From Bryobacterales bacterium (lineage in GTDB: Bacteria; Acidobacteriota; Terriglobia; Bryobacterales; Bryobacteraceae), in assembly GCA_020846745.1 (NCBI GenBank), contig JADLDI010000032.1, positions 186,001 through 250,000 of the forward strand: a stretch of 64,000 nucleotides of DNA, given 5' to 3'. How positions within the stretch are numbered: position 1 is the stretch's first letter; every line of letters begins with the position of its first letter. Both the position numbers and the translations under genes were made by a program. The notes below the pieces were generated by a model. The model was not told the DNA's origin. It did not search any database and saw only the letters and a list, made by a program, of their open reading frames with translations. Shown here in pieces: positions 9,399 to 18,492 of this stretch.

Positions 9399-10529
9399 CT
9401 ATACCTTCCGCAGCGCCTGCTCCAGCGCCTCCACGAAAAAGTAATCGCCCCACATCACAGACTCGTTCACTCCAAGGCTCTTGTGCATGTGGTACACGCC
9501 GCCTTTGAGAATGCCTTCCCAACCCTTCGGCTTGCCCAGATGGTTCTGGCACAGCGAACGCAAAATGTGGATAGCAGTAGTCCAGTAGAAGTGGCCCTTC
9601 ACCGGATCGGGGATCAACCGGCACAGCCGCAGCAAGCCCGCCGCGGCGATCGCCGCCGCCGAAGTGTCCACCTGCTTGCGGCTCTCGGCCGAAGCGTTGT
9701 AGTCCCATGGTGGAACGCCGTCGGCAGGCGTGTGGCGGATGTAGTAGTCCGCGCAAGCCTGCGCGGTCTCGAGGAAATGCGGGTCGCGCGAATACTCGTA
9801 GCACGTCGAAAAGCCATACAAAGCCCACGTGAGGCCCCGGCTCCAACACGAGTCGCCGCGAAATCCCTGATGCGTGGTCTGGCGCAGAAACTCGCCGGTT
9901 TCGAGATCGAACAATCCTTCGTGCGCCGTCGACCCGTCGCCCCGCACCAGTACGCGCCGCGTCGTGAGCGTGTGGCGATAGGCGATCTCACGCAGGGTGC
10001 GGTCGCCGGTTTCTTTTGCCACATAAAAGATGAGGCCGACGTTCATCATGATATCGATGAACAGTGAGTTCTCCGCCACGAACGAGCGCAGGTACTGGCC
10101 TTTCTCGTTGTAACGCATCGCCAGCGTGCGGCCCGCCTGGATCAGCACATCCTTCAACTCGCGGTCGCCCGTGATCTGGTACCACCGGTGATACGTCGAA
10201 AAGAAGATAAAGCCGAGGTCGTGAACGTCGCGATCGAGTTTGCGAGGTTCGAGAGGTTTCGAATACCGGATGGCCTGTTCCATCCAGAACTTCGCGTCGC
10301 CGTTGGCGCTGCGGTCAGCGTGATACCGGCGAAAAATCCACATCATGCCGGGGAAGAAGCCGTCGCACCAGTGAGTCCATTTCGGACCGTCGTGCTTCCA
10401 TTTCCCGCTCTGTGTGTACATCGGGTAAAAATCCGGATAGCGCTCCACCACGCGCTGCACCTGTTTCTGCGCGAATTCCATCGCCTCAGTCAGGAGCGGC
10501 TTATCCGATTCCAACTCAAAATGAATCAC
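9399..10529 (-). CDS. GH88-family unsaturated glucuronyl/rhamnogalacturonyl hydrolase
   Basis: A 376-residue alpha/alpha-barrel hydrolase. Family members remove the unsaturated uronic acid left at the non-reducing end by polysaccharide lyases. The two key acids of the family appear to be D104 (HDLGF) and D159 (FIDIMMN), with a conserved [12 protein letters not shown] segment near the C-terminus. No signal peptide is visible, consistent with intracellular trimming of imported oligosaccharides. The start overlaps the upstream stop by four bases, so it is coupled to the secreted protein at 10526. No lyase or transporter is adjacent. Confidence 0.87.
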   Translation of the reverse strand: MIHFELESDKPLLTEAMEFAQKQVQRVVERYPDFYPMYTQSGKWKHDGPKWTHWCDGFFPGMMWIFRRYHADRSANGDAKFWMEQAIRYSKPLEPRKLDRDVHDLGFIFFSTYHRWYQITGDRELKDVLIQAGRTLAMRYNEKGQYLRSFVAENSLFIDIMMNVGLIFYVAKETGDRTLREIAYRHTLTTRRVLVRGDGSTAHEGLFDLETGEFLRQTTHQGFRGDSCWSRGLTWALYGFSTCYEYSRDPHFLETAQACADYYIRHTPADGVPPWDYNASAESRKQVDTSAAAIAAAGLLRLCRLIPDPVKGHFYWTTAIHILRSLCQNHLGKPKGWEGILKGGVYHMHKSLGVNESVMWGDYFFVEALEQALRKV

Positions 10530-11806
10530 TGCATGTCCTTCCGTGCATCGGGCCCTGTCTCAGGCCCTGAACTCGAACCTGTATTCGAACGGAGCCGCCA
10601 CAGCATCCGCAAACCACGCGGCAGTTCCAGGCGGGTCCCGCTTATATAAATGATGCCTTGTTTGTCCACCGCCGCGCGAGTCCACCCCGGCAGCGTGCTC
10701 ACATCCTCCAGCGCGCCCGCGATTTCCGCATGCGCTCCCGGAAATTCCAGCGACGTGAACTGCACGTCGGCGCGCACGATTTCGCTTCGCGCGTAGTACC
10801 GGTTGAAACCCATCACGCGCCCCCGCAGAATCGCTCCGCGCGGCACCATCGTCTTGCCCTTCCACCGCGCGTTCTCGACGATACGCGCAACCACCGGATC
10901 CCCCACCGCGGCCTTGTCGAAGCGAAGTGTGTCTTCGAGTGAAATCAGCAAGCCCAGGCCTGACGGTAACTCCACTGCGACGTTCGCCGCGGGCGCTTCG
11001 GCCCCGGCAACGCCATTCGCAGGCTCGGGCGTTGGATCGGCGAACGAGATAACCGACTCCCCGCTGTACTGCCGGCAGGCGGCAAACGTCGTGCGGTTCC
11101 GATGCTCCGCGCCCGCTTCGTCCGTCAGCGAAAGCTCGGCGTACTTCGGAAGCAGAAACTCGTGCTCGCCGATCTTCACCCGCGCATACTCCATCAGGTC
11201 GCGCGCCGCCTGAATCGGCAGGTGCGCCGGGATGTCTTCCGCTTCTACCTCCAGCCGTACCAGGTCGATCGAATTCTGGTCCACTTCAAAAAACCCGTGA
11301 TAGCCCGTTACGCCCTGCAGTGCGCCCGATTTCAACGTGTACCCGCTCTTCGCCCGCGGCACCCGATACGTGTACCGGACGAGCGTCCGGCCTTTCTCTT
11401 CCCGTGTGCCTTCGTACTTGAAATCGACCCCGCCTCCAAGAAACACCGCGCGCGCGTGCAACGCGAAGTTGCCATTCCCAATAGTGCCGCCGCCCACAAT
11501 CTTGCCGATCTCGCGATCGTCGAACTTGCCTTCCCCGGGCCACGAGAACAACTCGCGACCCTGCACCAAAGCCACTTCAAGCCGCAGTAAATCGATCAGC
11601 CGGAACCGCCGCGTTTTCGCGAGCCGCGCCGTGCGCTCCACGGTTAGCTGGCAGGTGTAGTCCGGAATGCGAGTGAGAATCTCGCTCATGTGGACTTTGA
11701 TTCGTGTCAGCCGGATCGCATCCGCTTCCGCCGTCGCGGCGGCAGAAGCAGCAGCAACCTTAGGCGCGGCCAACAGCAGGCCTGCAAGTAGCCATAACCA
11801 GCGCAT
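10526..11806 (-). CDS. Secreted protein of unknown function
   Basis: A 426-residue protein with a clear signal peptide ([20 protein letters not shown]). The mature part begins with a helical segment including [17 protein letters not shown]. It continues with a beta-rich region that repeatedly refers to outer-membrane-like strands ([14 protein letters not shown]), and ends with a region recalling a TrbI/VirB10-like fold ([16 protein letters not shown], then [14 protein letters not shown]). Proteins of this shape recur in Acidobacteriota as uncharacterised secreted proteins. It is the first gene of a two-gene unit with the GH88 hydrolase (four-base overlap). I cannot name a function. Confidence 0.7.
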   Translation of the reverse strand: MRWLWLLAGLLLAAPKVAAASAAATAEADAIRLTRIKVHMSEILTRIPDYTCQLTVERTARLAKTRRFRLIDLLRLEVALVQGRELFSWPGEGKFDDREIGKIVGGGTIGNGNFALHARAVFLGGGVDFKYEGTREEKGRTLVRYTYRVPRAKSGYTLKSGALQGVTGYHGFFEVDQNSIDLVRLEVEAEDIPAHLPIQAARDLMEYARVKIGEHEFLLPKYAELSLTDEAGAEHRNRTTFAACRQYSGESVISFADPTPEPANGVAGAEAPAANVAVELPSGLGLLISLEDTLRFDKAAVGDPVVARIVENARWKGKTMVPRGAILRGRVMGFNRYYARSEIVRADVQFTSLEFPGAHAEIAGALEDVSTLPGWTRAAVDKQGIIYISGTRLELPRGLRMLWRLRSNTGSSSGPETGPDARKDMQ

Positions 11807-11843
11807 GTTTTCAGGGTAACGCGGGAGGGTGGCGTCGGGGTCG

Positions 11844-12071
11844 TTAAGCGTTCAGGAAGTCGTCAACGTCAACGGCTGCCTGCTTGAGAATCGCCCGGAG
11901 GGTACCTTCCGGCATGTCGCCAGGATGATTGGGTATAGTCGTCCAGCATCCGGTATTTGGATTGAACCAGATTTCGTGGCTGCCCGCCGCCTGTCGATCA
12001 AACTGGAAGCCGAGGGACCTCAACCTTCGGGCGATTTCACGATACCGGAATCCTGATAAACGGCCCATCAA
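11844..12071 (-). CDS. hicA: HicA-family mRNA interferase toxin
   Basis: A 75-residue dsRBD-like toxin. The catalytic histidine lies in GSHEIW, and TIPNHPGDMPEGTLRAILKQ is the typical HicA C-terminal half. HicA cleaves mRNA until neutralised by HicB. The ATG overlaps the stop of the upstream antitoxin by four bases (12068-12071), the normal translational coupling. It is the second gene of the pair in transcription order. The catalytic residues look intact. Confidence 0.88.
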   Translation of the reverse strand: MMGRLSGFRYREIARRLRSLGFQFDRQAAGSHEIWFNPNTGCWTTIPNHPGDMPEGTLRAILKQAAVDVDDFLNA

Positions 12072-12298
12072 GCCGCGACCACGATTGTGTAGTCCATTCG
12101 TTCATCGGTTGTGGGAAACTTTGGAACTTCTTCCCGCTCACGTCGCGCTTCAATTAGTTTCCGAGCCACGTCGCGTGCAATTTCGAGTGCCTCCGCAACC
12201 GTCCGGCCCTGCGCGATTAATCCGGGTAGCTCCTCCGATGTTGCGAGAAACACTCCCTCAGGCAAGCGCTCCACCTGAACTCTAATCGCCAGTTCCAT
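12068..12298 (-). CDS. hicB: HicB-family (DUF1902-like) antitoxin
   Basis: A 76-residue partial RNase-H-like fold protein (VFLATSEELPGLIAQGRTVAEALEIA) that should bind and inhibit the adjacent HicA. It has no obvious C-terminal DNA-binding domain, so autoregulation may differ from classical HicB. The gene precedes and overlaps hicA by four bases. A second, non-identical HicBA pair is found at 39614-40056. Confidence 0.85.
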   Translation of the reverse strand: MELAIRVQVERLPEGVFLATSEELPGLIAQGRTVAEALEIARDVARKLIEARREREEVPKFPTTDERMDYTIVVAA

Positions 12299-12448
12299 AA
12301 TCGGCTACTATTATCGCGCGCTCCCGCAGCCGGGCGAGTCCAAAGGTTATGCGACGAGTTGGGTCGCCTCGCCTTTGGCGGCCGATGCCGGCCCCCCAAA
12401 GAACAGTAGCTCAACAGCTTACCAGCCCTCCAACCCCCCTCTGTTACC

Positions 12449-12688
12449 ATGCAGGAGATGGCAACCAAAGTAACGGTTTTCAACAACGGTCCGATTCGGT
12501 TGGAAGGCGAATTCACCATCCAGGACCCCTCCGGCAACGAGTACGGCCTCGCGGGCCGCACAGTTATTTCCCTCTGCCGCTGCGGACTCTCCTCCAACAA
12601 GCCTTTCTGCGATGGCACCCATGGGCGCCAGGGCTTCGAATCCACCTGCGAAGCGCGCGAACTGCCCCCGCCCAAGCCCAAAGTCTAA
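12449..12688 (+). CDS. CDGSH-type iron-sulfur protein
   Basis: A 79-residue protein with the CDGSH-type 2Fe-2S binding motif (CRCGLSSNKPFCDGTH), in which three cysteines and one histidine hold the cluster. The N-terminal half (VTVFNNGPIRLEGEFTI) matches the bacterial single-domain form. Two starts are possible: ATG 12449, or ATG 12458, which gives MATKVTV and is closer to family N-termini but sits directly against AGGAG. Probably a redox or cluster-transfer protein of the cytoplasm; its partner is unknown. Confidence 0.88.
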   Translation: MQEMATKVTVFNNGPIRLEGEFTIQDPSGNEYGLAGRTVISLCRCGLSSNKPFCDGTHGRQGFESTCEARELPPPKPKV

Positions 12689-12709
12689 GGCGCGCGGTAA
12701 GGAACGCAT

Positions 12710-12862
12710 ATGCGCGTGTGGGGATTGGCGGTATTCGGGTTGACAGCAAATACGCCATCAACCCGATGGGCCACCAGTTCTTCGTCTCCACTCCGGCCAT
12801 CGTCGAAGGCTCCATCTACCTGCGCAGCGCCCAACGCGCTCTACGCGATCAGGGAACGATAG
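12710..12862 (+). pseudogene. Remnant of a secreted PQQ/quinoprotein-like beta-propeller gene
   Basis: Three pieces of one former gene seem to lie in different frames. ATG 12710 opens a signal-peptide-like start (MRVWGLAVFGLTA). From 12751, in another frame, comes a last-blade-like segment (GHQFFVSTPAIVEGSIYLRS). From about 12836 the first frame returns with ALYAIRER and a stop at 12860-12862. The order signal peptide, last blade, ALYAIR terminus is what a PQQ-like propeller would leave after a large internal deletion plus a one-base shift. The end overlaps the 3' end of glgA on the other strand. The call rests on pattern recognition only. Confidence 0.4.
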
Positions 12863-14268
12863 AGATCGCTGTAGTGGCGCGCCGACGCGTCCCACGAGTA
12901 ATCGCGCTTCATGCCTGCCGCCATCCGGTGCTTCCAGTCCGCAGGCCGCTTGCGAAACTCGTCGAGCGCAACGCGGATGCAACTCAGAAAATCGGGCGGC
13001 CAGTAGCCCCAGAACTTGAATCCCGTTTCGCTATCTACCGTATCGTCCAGTCCGCCCGTCGCGCGAACCAGCGGCACCGTGCCGTACCGCAGCGAGTACA
13101 TCTGGTTCAACCCGCAGGGTTCGAAGCGCGACGGCATCAGAAACATGTCCGACCCCGCTTCGATCTTATGCGCCAGCGCGTTGTTGAATCCGATATAGAT
13201 CCCGACGCGATCCGGAAATACCGACCGCAAATGCTCGAAGAAATGTTCGAACCGCACATCGGGCGTCTTCGGAACGGCCGACCCCAGCACCGCGAACGCC
13301 ACGTCGTCGTTATAGAGCAGCGGCCAGGCCACCTGCTCAATGATGTCGATGCCTTTCTGCGTCGCGAACCGTGTCACAATGCCCAGCAGCGGACGGTCCA
13401 TGTTCTCCGCCGGCAAATCAAACTGCGCCAGCAGGTCCTGCTTGCAGATTCGCTTGCCCTCCAAATCGTTCGCCGCATAATGTGCCGCGATGTACTGGTC
13501 GGTTTCGGGCGACCACTGCGAATAATCGACACCGTTCAGTATGCCCGTCAGTTTATGCGCGTTCGCCCGCAGCAGCCCATCCAGCCCAAACCCGAACTCC
13601 GGCGTCTGGATCTCCGCGGCATACCGCGGCGACACCGTCGTAATCGCATCGGCAAACACAATCGCGCCCTTCATCAATGCAACGTCGCCGAAGTATTCGA
13701 GCAGGTTCGGCTGGAATAGCCAGTCCGGCAATCCCAGCTCAGGCCAGATGTTCCGGCCAAACCGGCCGTTGTACTCCAGGTTGTGGATCGTGAACACTAC
13801 CTTCAGATCGCGCAGCACCGGATCCATGTCATACCGCGTGCGTAAATACGACGCGCAAAGCGATGCCTGCCAGTCGTGCAGGTGCAGCACGTCGGGCGTG
13901 AACAGAAACCGCGCCACCGCCAGCGCCGCGTGACAAAACGCCCCAAACCGCAAATGGTCGTCCGCTTGGCCGTACAGTGTGCCCGGGCGATCAAACAGCG
14001 GCGGAATGTCCGCGAAATATACCGTAACCCCCCGATCGTTCACCGCGAAAATATCCGCCGAGAAGCGGTGCGGACCCACCGCGATCACCTGGTTTTGCCA
14101 CACCCGCTGCGCCTCATCAAGCGAAATGGACGCGTACCGCGGCACGACGACGCCCACCTCGTGGCCCAGCGCGCTGAGCGCATGAGGTAACGCTCCAACT
14201 ACGTCGGCAAGGCCGCCCGATTTGGCGAACGGCGCCGCTTCACTGGCCACCATCAGAATGCGAGCCAT
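12841..14268 (-). CDS. glgA: Glycogen synthase (ADP-glucose, GT5)
   Basis: A 475-residue starch/glycogen synthase that extends alpha-1,4-glucan from ADP-glucose. The N-terminal ADP-glucose motif KSGGLADVVGALP, the DVLHLHDWQASL segment and the C-terminal MPSRFEPCGLNQMYSLRYG acceptor/donor region are all present, so it is full length. ATG 14268 (MARILMVASEAAPFAKSGG) is the conserved start; upstream in-frame methionines add an arginine-rich stretch with no family match. No other glycogen genes are adjacent. Its 3' end overlaps the propeller remnant on the other strand. Confidence 0.95.
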   Translation of the reverse strand: MARILMVASEAAPFAKSGGLADVVGALPHALSALGHEVGVVVPRYASISLDEAQRVWQNQVIAVGPHRFSADIFAVNDRGVTVYFADIPPLFDRPGTLYGQADDHLRFGAFCHAALAVARFLFTPDVLHLHDWQASLCASYLRTRYDMDPVLRDLKVVFTIHNLEYNGRFGRNIWPELGLPDWLFQPNLLEYFGDVALMKGAIVFADAITTVSPRYAAEIQTPEFGFGLDGLLRANAHKLTGILNGVDYSQWSPETDQYIAAHYAANDLEGKRICKQDLLAQFDLPAENMDRPLLGIVTRFATQKGIDIIEQVAWPLLYNDDVAFAVLGSAVPKTPDVRFEHFFEHLRSVFPDRVGIYIGFNNALAHKIEAGSDMFLMPSRFEPCGLNQMYSLRYGTVPLVRATGGLDDTVDSETGFKFWGYWPPDFLSCIRVALDEFRKRPADWKHRMAAGMKRDYSWDASARHYSDLYRSLIA

Positions 14269-14359
14269 TTGATTCGGAAATCCCATCATAGCCGCCCGGC
14301 GCCGGCGAAACACGGGAATCGCGCCGGCGATCTATCTATAAGAAGAGGAGCTTGTTCTC

Positions 14360-14770
14360 ATGCGCATCCTGGTTTCGTTGTTGTTTCTCTCCCTACCGCT
14401 CTTCCCCTGCCCGCAGGACTCGGCGGAAACCCGCCGGCAGGTAAAAGAAACCCATATCGAGCCGCAGCTTCGCACCGTCGCTAAGACCATCTGCGAATGC
14501 TCGCCGTGCCTCACCGCCGCCGAATGCGACCGGTTCAAAAAAGACTGCACCGCCTCCATCGACAAAGGCAAGTGCCCCTCACTCGCGCGCGCGGGTAAGG
14601 GCTGCGCGAAAGCCGCCGAAGTGCAGCAATTCAATTCCCGGTGCCGCGACCTCGTCGATCAGGCGCTGCACGCCGACACCGACCCAAAACGCCTGCAAAA
14701 CGCCCCGCCGCCCAAAAAAGCCGTAGCGTCGGCAGTGAAGGACCCCGGCGAACGCTCGAACAAAAAATAG
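14360..14770 (+). CDS. Small secreted cysteine-rich protein, unknown
   Basis: A 136-residue protein with a signal peptide (about residues 1-18, MRILVSLLFLSLPLFPCP). The mature part has about eight cysteines between residues 45 and 95 (ICECSPCLTAAECDRF, then KDC, GKCPSLARAGKGC, SRC), suggesting disulfides or a metal site, followed by a proline- and lysine-rich tail. An AGGAG lies 7-11 bases before ATG 14360. I do not recognise the family. It is divergent from glgA, with 91 bases between starts. Confidence 0.6.
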   Translation: MRILVSLLFLSLPLFPCPQDSAETRRQVKETHIEPQLRTVAKTICECSPCLTAAECDRFKKDCTASIDKGKCPSLARAGKGCAKAAEVQQFNSRCRDLVDQALHADTDPKRLQNAPPPKKAVASAVKDPGERSNKK

Positions 14771-15182
14771 CCCCCCGCCCTCCCCCGTGTAGGTGTGGGG
14801 CGAACGTTCCCGATCAAAGCGCTGTTCCTGCTATTCCTATACCGGAAGCGGTGGTTTCGGCGTGTGTGACGGCGGCCGAAACTCGCTGAGGTGGAGGGGC
14901 TAGCTAGCATCGGTGTTGATTGCGGTGACTGTCCAAGGCCTCGCGAGCCTTGACTGCGAGCCTGCGCAGATGCTCACATTATTGAGAGTTGACCCTGGAA
15001 GAGATGCTGGGCGTCTTCCGATGCCTTTTGCGCCAGAACATGCAACCGCCTTACGCTGAGGTGCCATTCCTCAGTTGCGGCGACATAGACGACTAGTAGT
15101 CCATCGCGCAACATGCAGGGCATGATGAATATAAGGATATTTACCAGGGCAAAGTGTTTCACTAGCCTTGGACGGAATTACA
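14771..15182. other. Intergenic region without a convincing gene
   Basis: About 410 bases between two convergent genes. A 62-codon frame on the minus strand (15162 to 14974) begins 20 bases after the DUF1552 stop. It has a hydrophobic start and the segment SVRRLHVLAQKASEDAQ, which could be a gene fragment, but there is no family match or ribosome site that I can defend. Nothing else recognisable, and no clear terminator. Confidence 0.35.
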
Positions 15183-16538
15183 TTACGCAAGCAGCCCAAC
15201 CGCCTTCCCGGTACTATCGGCGAACCGCTCCACCGGCGTATCGAACGCATCGAGCATCGACACATACACATTTGCCAGCGGACTATCGGGGGAATACACC
15301 AAATGCCGATTGGTCGCGATCCTGCCGCCGCAGCGCCCGGCGAGCACCACCGGCAAGTTGTGCGGATCGTGTTTGTCGCCATCGCGGATGCCCGCGCCGA
15401 ACAGCACCATCGAGTTATCCAAGATCGACTGGTCGCCTTCCTTCATGTCCCGCAGCTTGCGCAGCAGATACGCGTACTGCTCGATGTGCCACTTGTTGAT
15501 CAACTGATACTGCCGCAGCGCATCCGCTTCTTTCATGTGGTGCGAAATCGAGTGGTGCGCGCCCTTTACGCCATCCAGGAACGCGAAGTTCGTATTGCTC
15601 ACCTCGTTGCCGAACATGAAGGTGGCAATCCGGGTCGTATCGCTCTGGAAGGCCAAGGCGATCATGTCCATCATCAGCCTGACGTGCTCGGCATGGTCCT
15701 TCGGCAACCCCGCCGGCTTTTGCGCCGGATCAAGCGCCTTCTTCGGCTTCCAGCTCGATTGCTCCGGCCGGCTCGCCCGCTCCAGGCGCTCTTCGAGCGA
15801 CCGTACTACCGTCAGATACTCATCCAACCGGTGCCGGTCTGCCTGCCCCAGCGACTGGCTCAACTGCCTGGCTTCGTCCATCACACCGTCGAGCAGCGCC
15901 ACGTCCTGCTTCGCCGTGTTGCCCTGCGGACCGCCGGCGCGGAACAGCCGTTCAAACACCAGCCGCGGATTCACTTCGCGCGCCAGTGGCATCGTCGGAC
16001 CGCTCCATGCGATATGCGACCCGTACACACGCGTGTACCCGACATTCCGGTCCACGCCCGTGCTTACAGGCGTGATGCCCAATTCGAGCGACGGCAGCGG
16101 CGTCTGTTTGCCGATCTGCCGCGCCGCGATCTGGTCCACCGAGACGCCGTTGCAGTTGATGTCCACGCCCAGCGTCTTGGTGATCGTCGTGCACGTCAGG
16201 AAGCCCGAAATTTTGACGTAGTGCCCGTCACCGCCGCGGCTTGCCTGGTTCCACAGGTTGGTCATCACGACGATCTCGCTCTTCAGGTCTTCGAGCGGCG
16301 CGAGCGTCGGCGACAGTTGAAAGTCGCGGCCCACGCCCGCCGGCGTCCACATGTCCGGATGCACGCCGTTCGGCATGTACATCGCCACCATGCGCTTCGG
16401 CGAACCGGTCTTGGTCCGCGCGGCCGCCTGCGCCTGCGGCGTCATCGCCTCCAGCTTCATCGCCTCCAGCCAGGGTAATCCCAGCGCGGCCCCAGCGCCC
16501 CGCAACACTGTCCTTCGGGAAATCGGAAACTTAGCCAT
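15183..16538 (-). CDS. Tat-exported DUF1552 family protein
   Basis: A 451-residue protein with a twin-arginine-like leader (SRRTVLRGAGAALGLPWLEA). The rest matches DUF1552: MYMPNGVHPDMWTP near the N-terminus, a FLTCTTITK segment, and a C-terminal VLFGAGIRDGDKHDPHNLPVVLAG shared with the sulfatase-like DUF1501 fold. The biochemical role is unproven. It follows the DUF1592 gene by 13 bases; the two families are almost always paired in Acidobacteriota and Planctomycetes, implying one periplasmic process. Confidence 0.88.
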   Translation of the reverse strand: MAKFPISRRTVLRGAGAALGLPWLEAMKLEAMTPQAQAAARTKTGSPKRMVAMYMPNGVHPDMWTPAGVGRDFQLSPTLAPLEDLKSEIVVMTNLWNQASRGGDGHYVKISGFLTCTTITKTLGVDINCNGVSVDQIAARQIGKQTPLPSLELGITPVSTGVDRNVGYTRVYGSHIAWSGPTMPLAREVNPRLVFERLFRAGGPQGNTAKQDVALLDGVMDEARQLSQSLGQADRHRLDEYLTVVRSLEERLERASRPEQSSWKPKKALDPAQKPAGLPKDHAEHVRLMMDMIALAFQSDTTRIATFMFGNEVSNTNFAFLDGVKGAHHSISHHMKEADALRQYQLINKWHIEQYAYLLRKLRDMKEGDQSILDNSMVLFGAGIRDGDKHDPHNLPVVLAGRCGGRIATNRHLVYSPDSPLANVYVSMLDAFDTPVERFADSTGKAVGLLA

Positions 16539-16551
16539 CCTGTTAATCCTC

Positions 16552-18447
16552 TTACTGTACCTTCGAGATCAGCACCGGCGCATTCGCCTTCGTCCCCGGC
16601 TGATACCGGAACGGAATACTCGTGACGATCTCCTGGATGAGCGTGTGCGACATGTACTTGTCGCGCCTCACTTCCTCCACAATCGCATCTACGGTACACT
16701 CATCTTCGAGCGTCAGTCCGCGACCCAGCGCATAGGCCAGCAGCTTCCGCGTCAGGTTCCTCACAAACTGGTCCTTCCGGGCCATCAGCGCCTGCTTCAT
16801 GCCGTCCACCCCATCAAACTTCGTTCCATCCGGCAACACGCCAGTGGCATCGATCGGCTTGCCGTTATCTTCCGTGCGCCAACGCCCCAGCACATCGTAA
16901 TTCTCGAGCCCGAAGCCTAGCGGATCGATCCGGTCGTGACAAGTGGCGCAGGCGGGGTCGGCACGGTGCCGCATGAAGCGCTCGCGAAGCGTGGTCGGGC
17001 TTGCCCCTTCGTGCTCCTTCAACTGCGGGACGTTCGGCGGAGGTGGCGGCGGCGGTGTCCCGAGCATCGCCTCCAACACCCACTTTCCTCGCAACACCGG
17101 ACTCGTCCGCCCCGGATAGGACGACACCGCCAGCACGGCCGCCATGCTCAGCAACCCGCCGCGATGGCTGCCTTCCAGCAACTCCACGGGCCGCGGCTGC
17201 TGCCGCAGCTTCTCTTTCAACTGGACCTTATAGTGCTGCTGCAGGCGGTTCGACATCACCGTCCAGTTCGAATCGATGAAATCGGTCAGCGGCAGGTTGT
17301 CCGCCATGACGCGTTGGAAGAAGATAATCGGTTCGTAGCGTATGCCGGACTGTATCTCGGCATCGTAATACGCCGGGAACAGCTTCATGTCCGGCTTGAT
17401 GTCGCGACCCAGTTCCCTGGTGTTCAGCCACTGCTCCGTAAACTGCTCCGCGAACTCAGCCGTCCGACCGTCCCATAACATCTGCGTCACCTGCTCGCGC
17501 AGCCGCAACTCATCGTGGAACTTACCTTCCGCCGCCATTTCGAGCATCCGATCGTCCGGCATCGTTCCCCACAGAAAGTAGGAAAGCCGCGAAGCGATCT
17601 CGTAGTTATCGAGCAACCGCGGATCTTCGCCTGGGTTTCGCGACGCGATCCGGAACAGGAAATGCGGCGACACCAGCACGCCCTGCAGCGCATACCCGAG
17701 CGAATCATCATAAGATTCGCCCCGCTTCGCGGCCGCCGCGAACAGCCGCATGTAGCGTTCGATCTCCTCCGGCTTCACGGGACGCCTGAAGGCTCGCGGC
17801 AGAAACGCCGCCAGCACCTTCCGCGCCGCTTGTTCCGCCGTCAACTTATCCCCGGGCTCCGCCACCACAAACCGCTGCCGCGACCGCGGCTCCTGAAACG
17901 CGTAGTTCAGCGCAATCTTCGCCGCCTCGAGATACTTCTCCGCATGGATCGGCGAGATGAACAACGTCTCCGCCGCATTGTCGAACCCTTCGCCACCCGC
18001 CCCGTCCGCCGGCAATCCAGCCCCCGCATTGATGTGGATATTAAACAGGTCGCGAATCGTGGCCGCATACTCCGCCCGATTCAACCGCTTCACCAGCGCC
18101 GGGCCGGGCGCAATCCCATCCGCGCAAGCCGCCTTATGCAGCGTTGATTCCACAAACTCAACAAATTTAGTGCGCGCATCCATATCCGGCGCCTGCGCCC
18201 CCGGCGGCGGCATGGCGCTATCCCGGACGCGCGCCGCCACTTTCATCCAGACGCGAGAATCGGCGGCGAGAGATGCTTCATCGACGTATTTTTCGGCATT
18301 GAATCCACCCAGCGCCGCCTTGGTGTTATGACACTTCAGACAATAGCTCTTCATCAGCGACTGAGCGGAAGACCAGCCGTCAGCGGCCCAAGCGGCCGGG
18401 GAACCGGCAAGCGGTAAAAGTGTGAATAGAAAGACAGTAATACGCAC
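16552..18447 (-). CDS. Secreted DUF1587/1592/1588/1585 cytochrome-like protein
   Basis: A 631-residue protein with a signal peptide (MRITVFLFTLLPLAGSPAAWA). A CLKCH haem c motif sits close to the mature N-terminus. Then come RLNRAEYAATIRDLF (DUF1587), a helical middle, RLSYFLWGTMPDD (DUF1592), a second CxxCH within ACATCHDRIDPLGF (DUF1588), and a C-terminal DUF1585 region. The two CxxCH motifs suggest a periplasmic c-type cytochrome. It is the first gene of the pair with the DUF1552 protein. The substrate is unknown. Confidence 0.9.
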   Translation of the reverse strand: MRITVFLFTLLPLAGSPAAWAADGWSSAQSLMKSYCLKCHNTKAALGGFNAEKYVDEASLAADSRVWMKVAARVRDSAMPPPGAQAPDMDARTKFVEFVESTLHKAACADGIAPGPALVKRLNRAEYAATIRDLFNIHINAGAGLPADGAGGEGFDNAAETLFISPIHAEKYLEAAKIALNYAFQEPRSRQRFVVAEPGDKLTAEQAARKVLAAFLPRAFRRPVKPEEIERYMRLFAAAAKRGESYDDSLGYALQGVLVSPHFLFRIASRNPGEDPRLLDNYEIASRLSYFLWGTMPDDRMLEMAAEGKFHDELRLREQVTQMLWDGRTAEFAEQFTEQWLNTRELGRDIKPDMKLFPAYYDAEIQSGIRYEPIIFFQRVMADNLPLTDFIDSNWTVMSNRLQQHYKVQLKEKLRQQPRPVELLEGSHRGGLLSMAAVLAVSSYPGRTSPVLRGKWVLEAMLGTPPPPPPPNVPQLKEHEGASPTTLRERFMRHRADPACATCHDRIDPLGFGLENYDVLGRWRTEDNGKPIDATGVLPDGTKFDGVDGMKQALMARKDQFVRNLTRKLLAYALGRGLTLEDECTVDAIVEEVRRDKYMSHTLIQEIVTSIPFRYQPGTKANAPVLISKVQ

Positions 18448-18492
18448 TGGAGAAATTGGGAACTATGGCCAGCATAGCAAGCAGGAGCCGGA

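Noticed and set aside
12349-13719. A 456-codon open frame on the plus strand
   Set aside because: It runs antisense through glgA and has arginine- and histidine-rich composition typical of a shadow frame. Only the short propeller-like piece near 12751-12835 was kept, as a remnant.
14974-15162. A 62-codon gene downstream of the DUF1552 gene
   Set aside because: No ribosome site or family similarity that I can defend. Mentioned only as a possible fragment.
15168-16478. A 436-codon open frame opposite the DUF1552 gene
   Set aside because: Composition is dominated by R, H, P and L as in antisense frames of GC-rich genes. The minus-strand protein has a Tat leader and family motifs.
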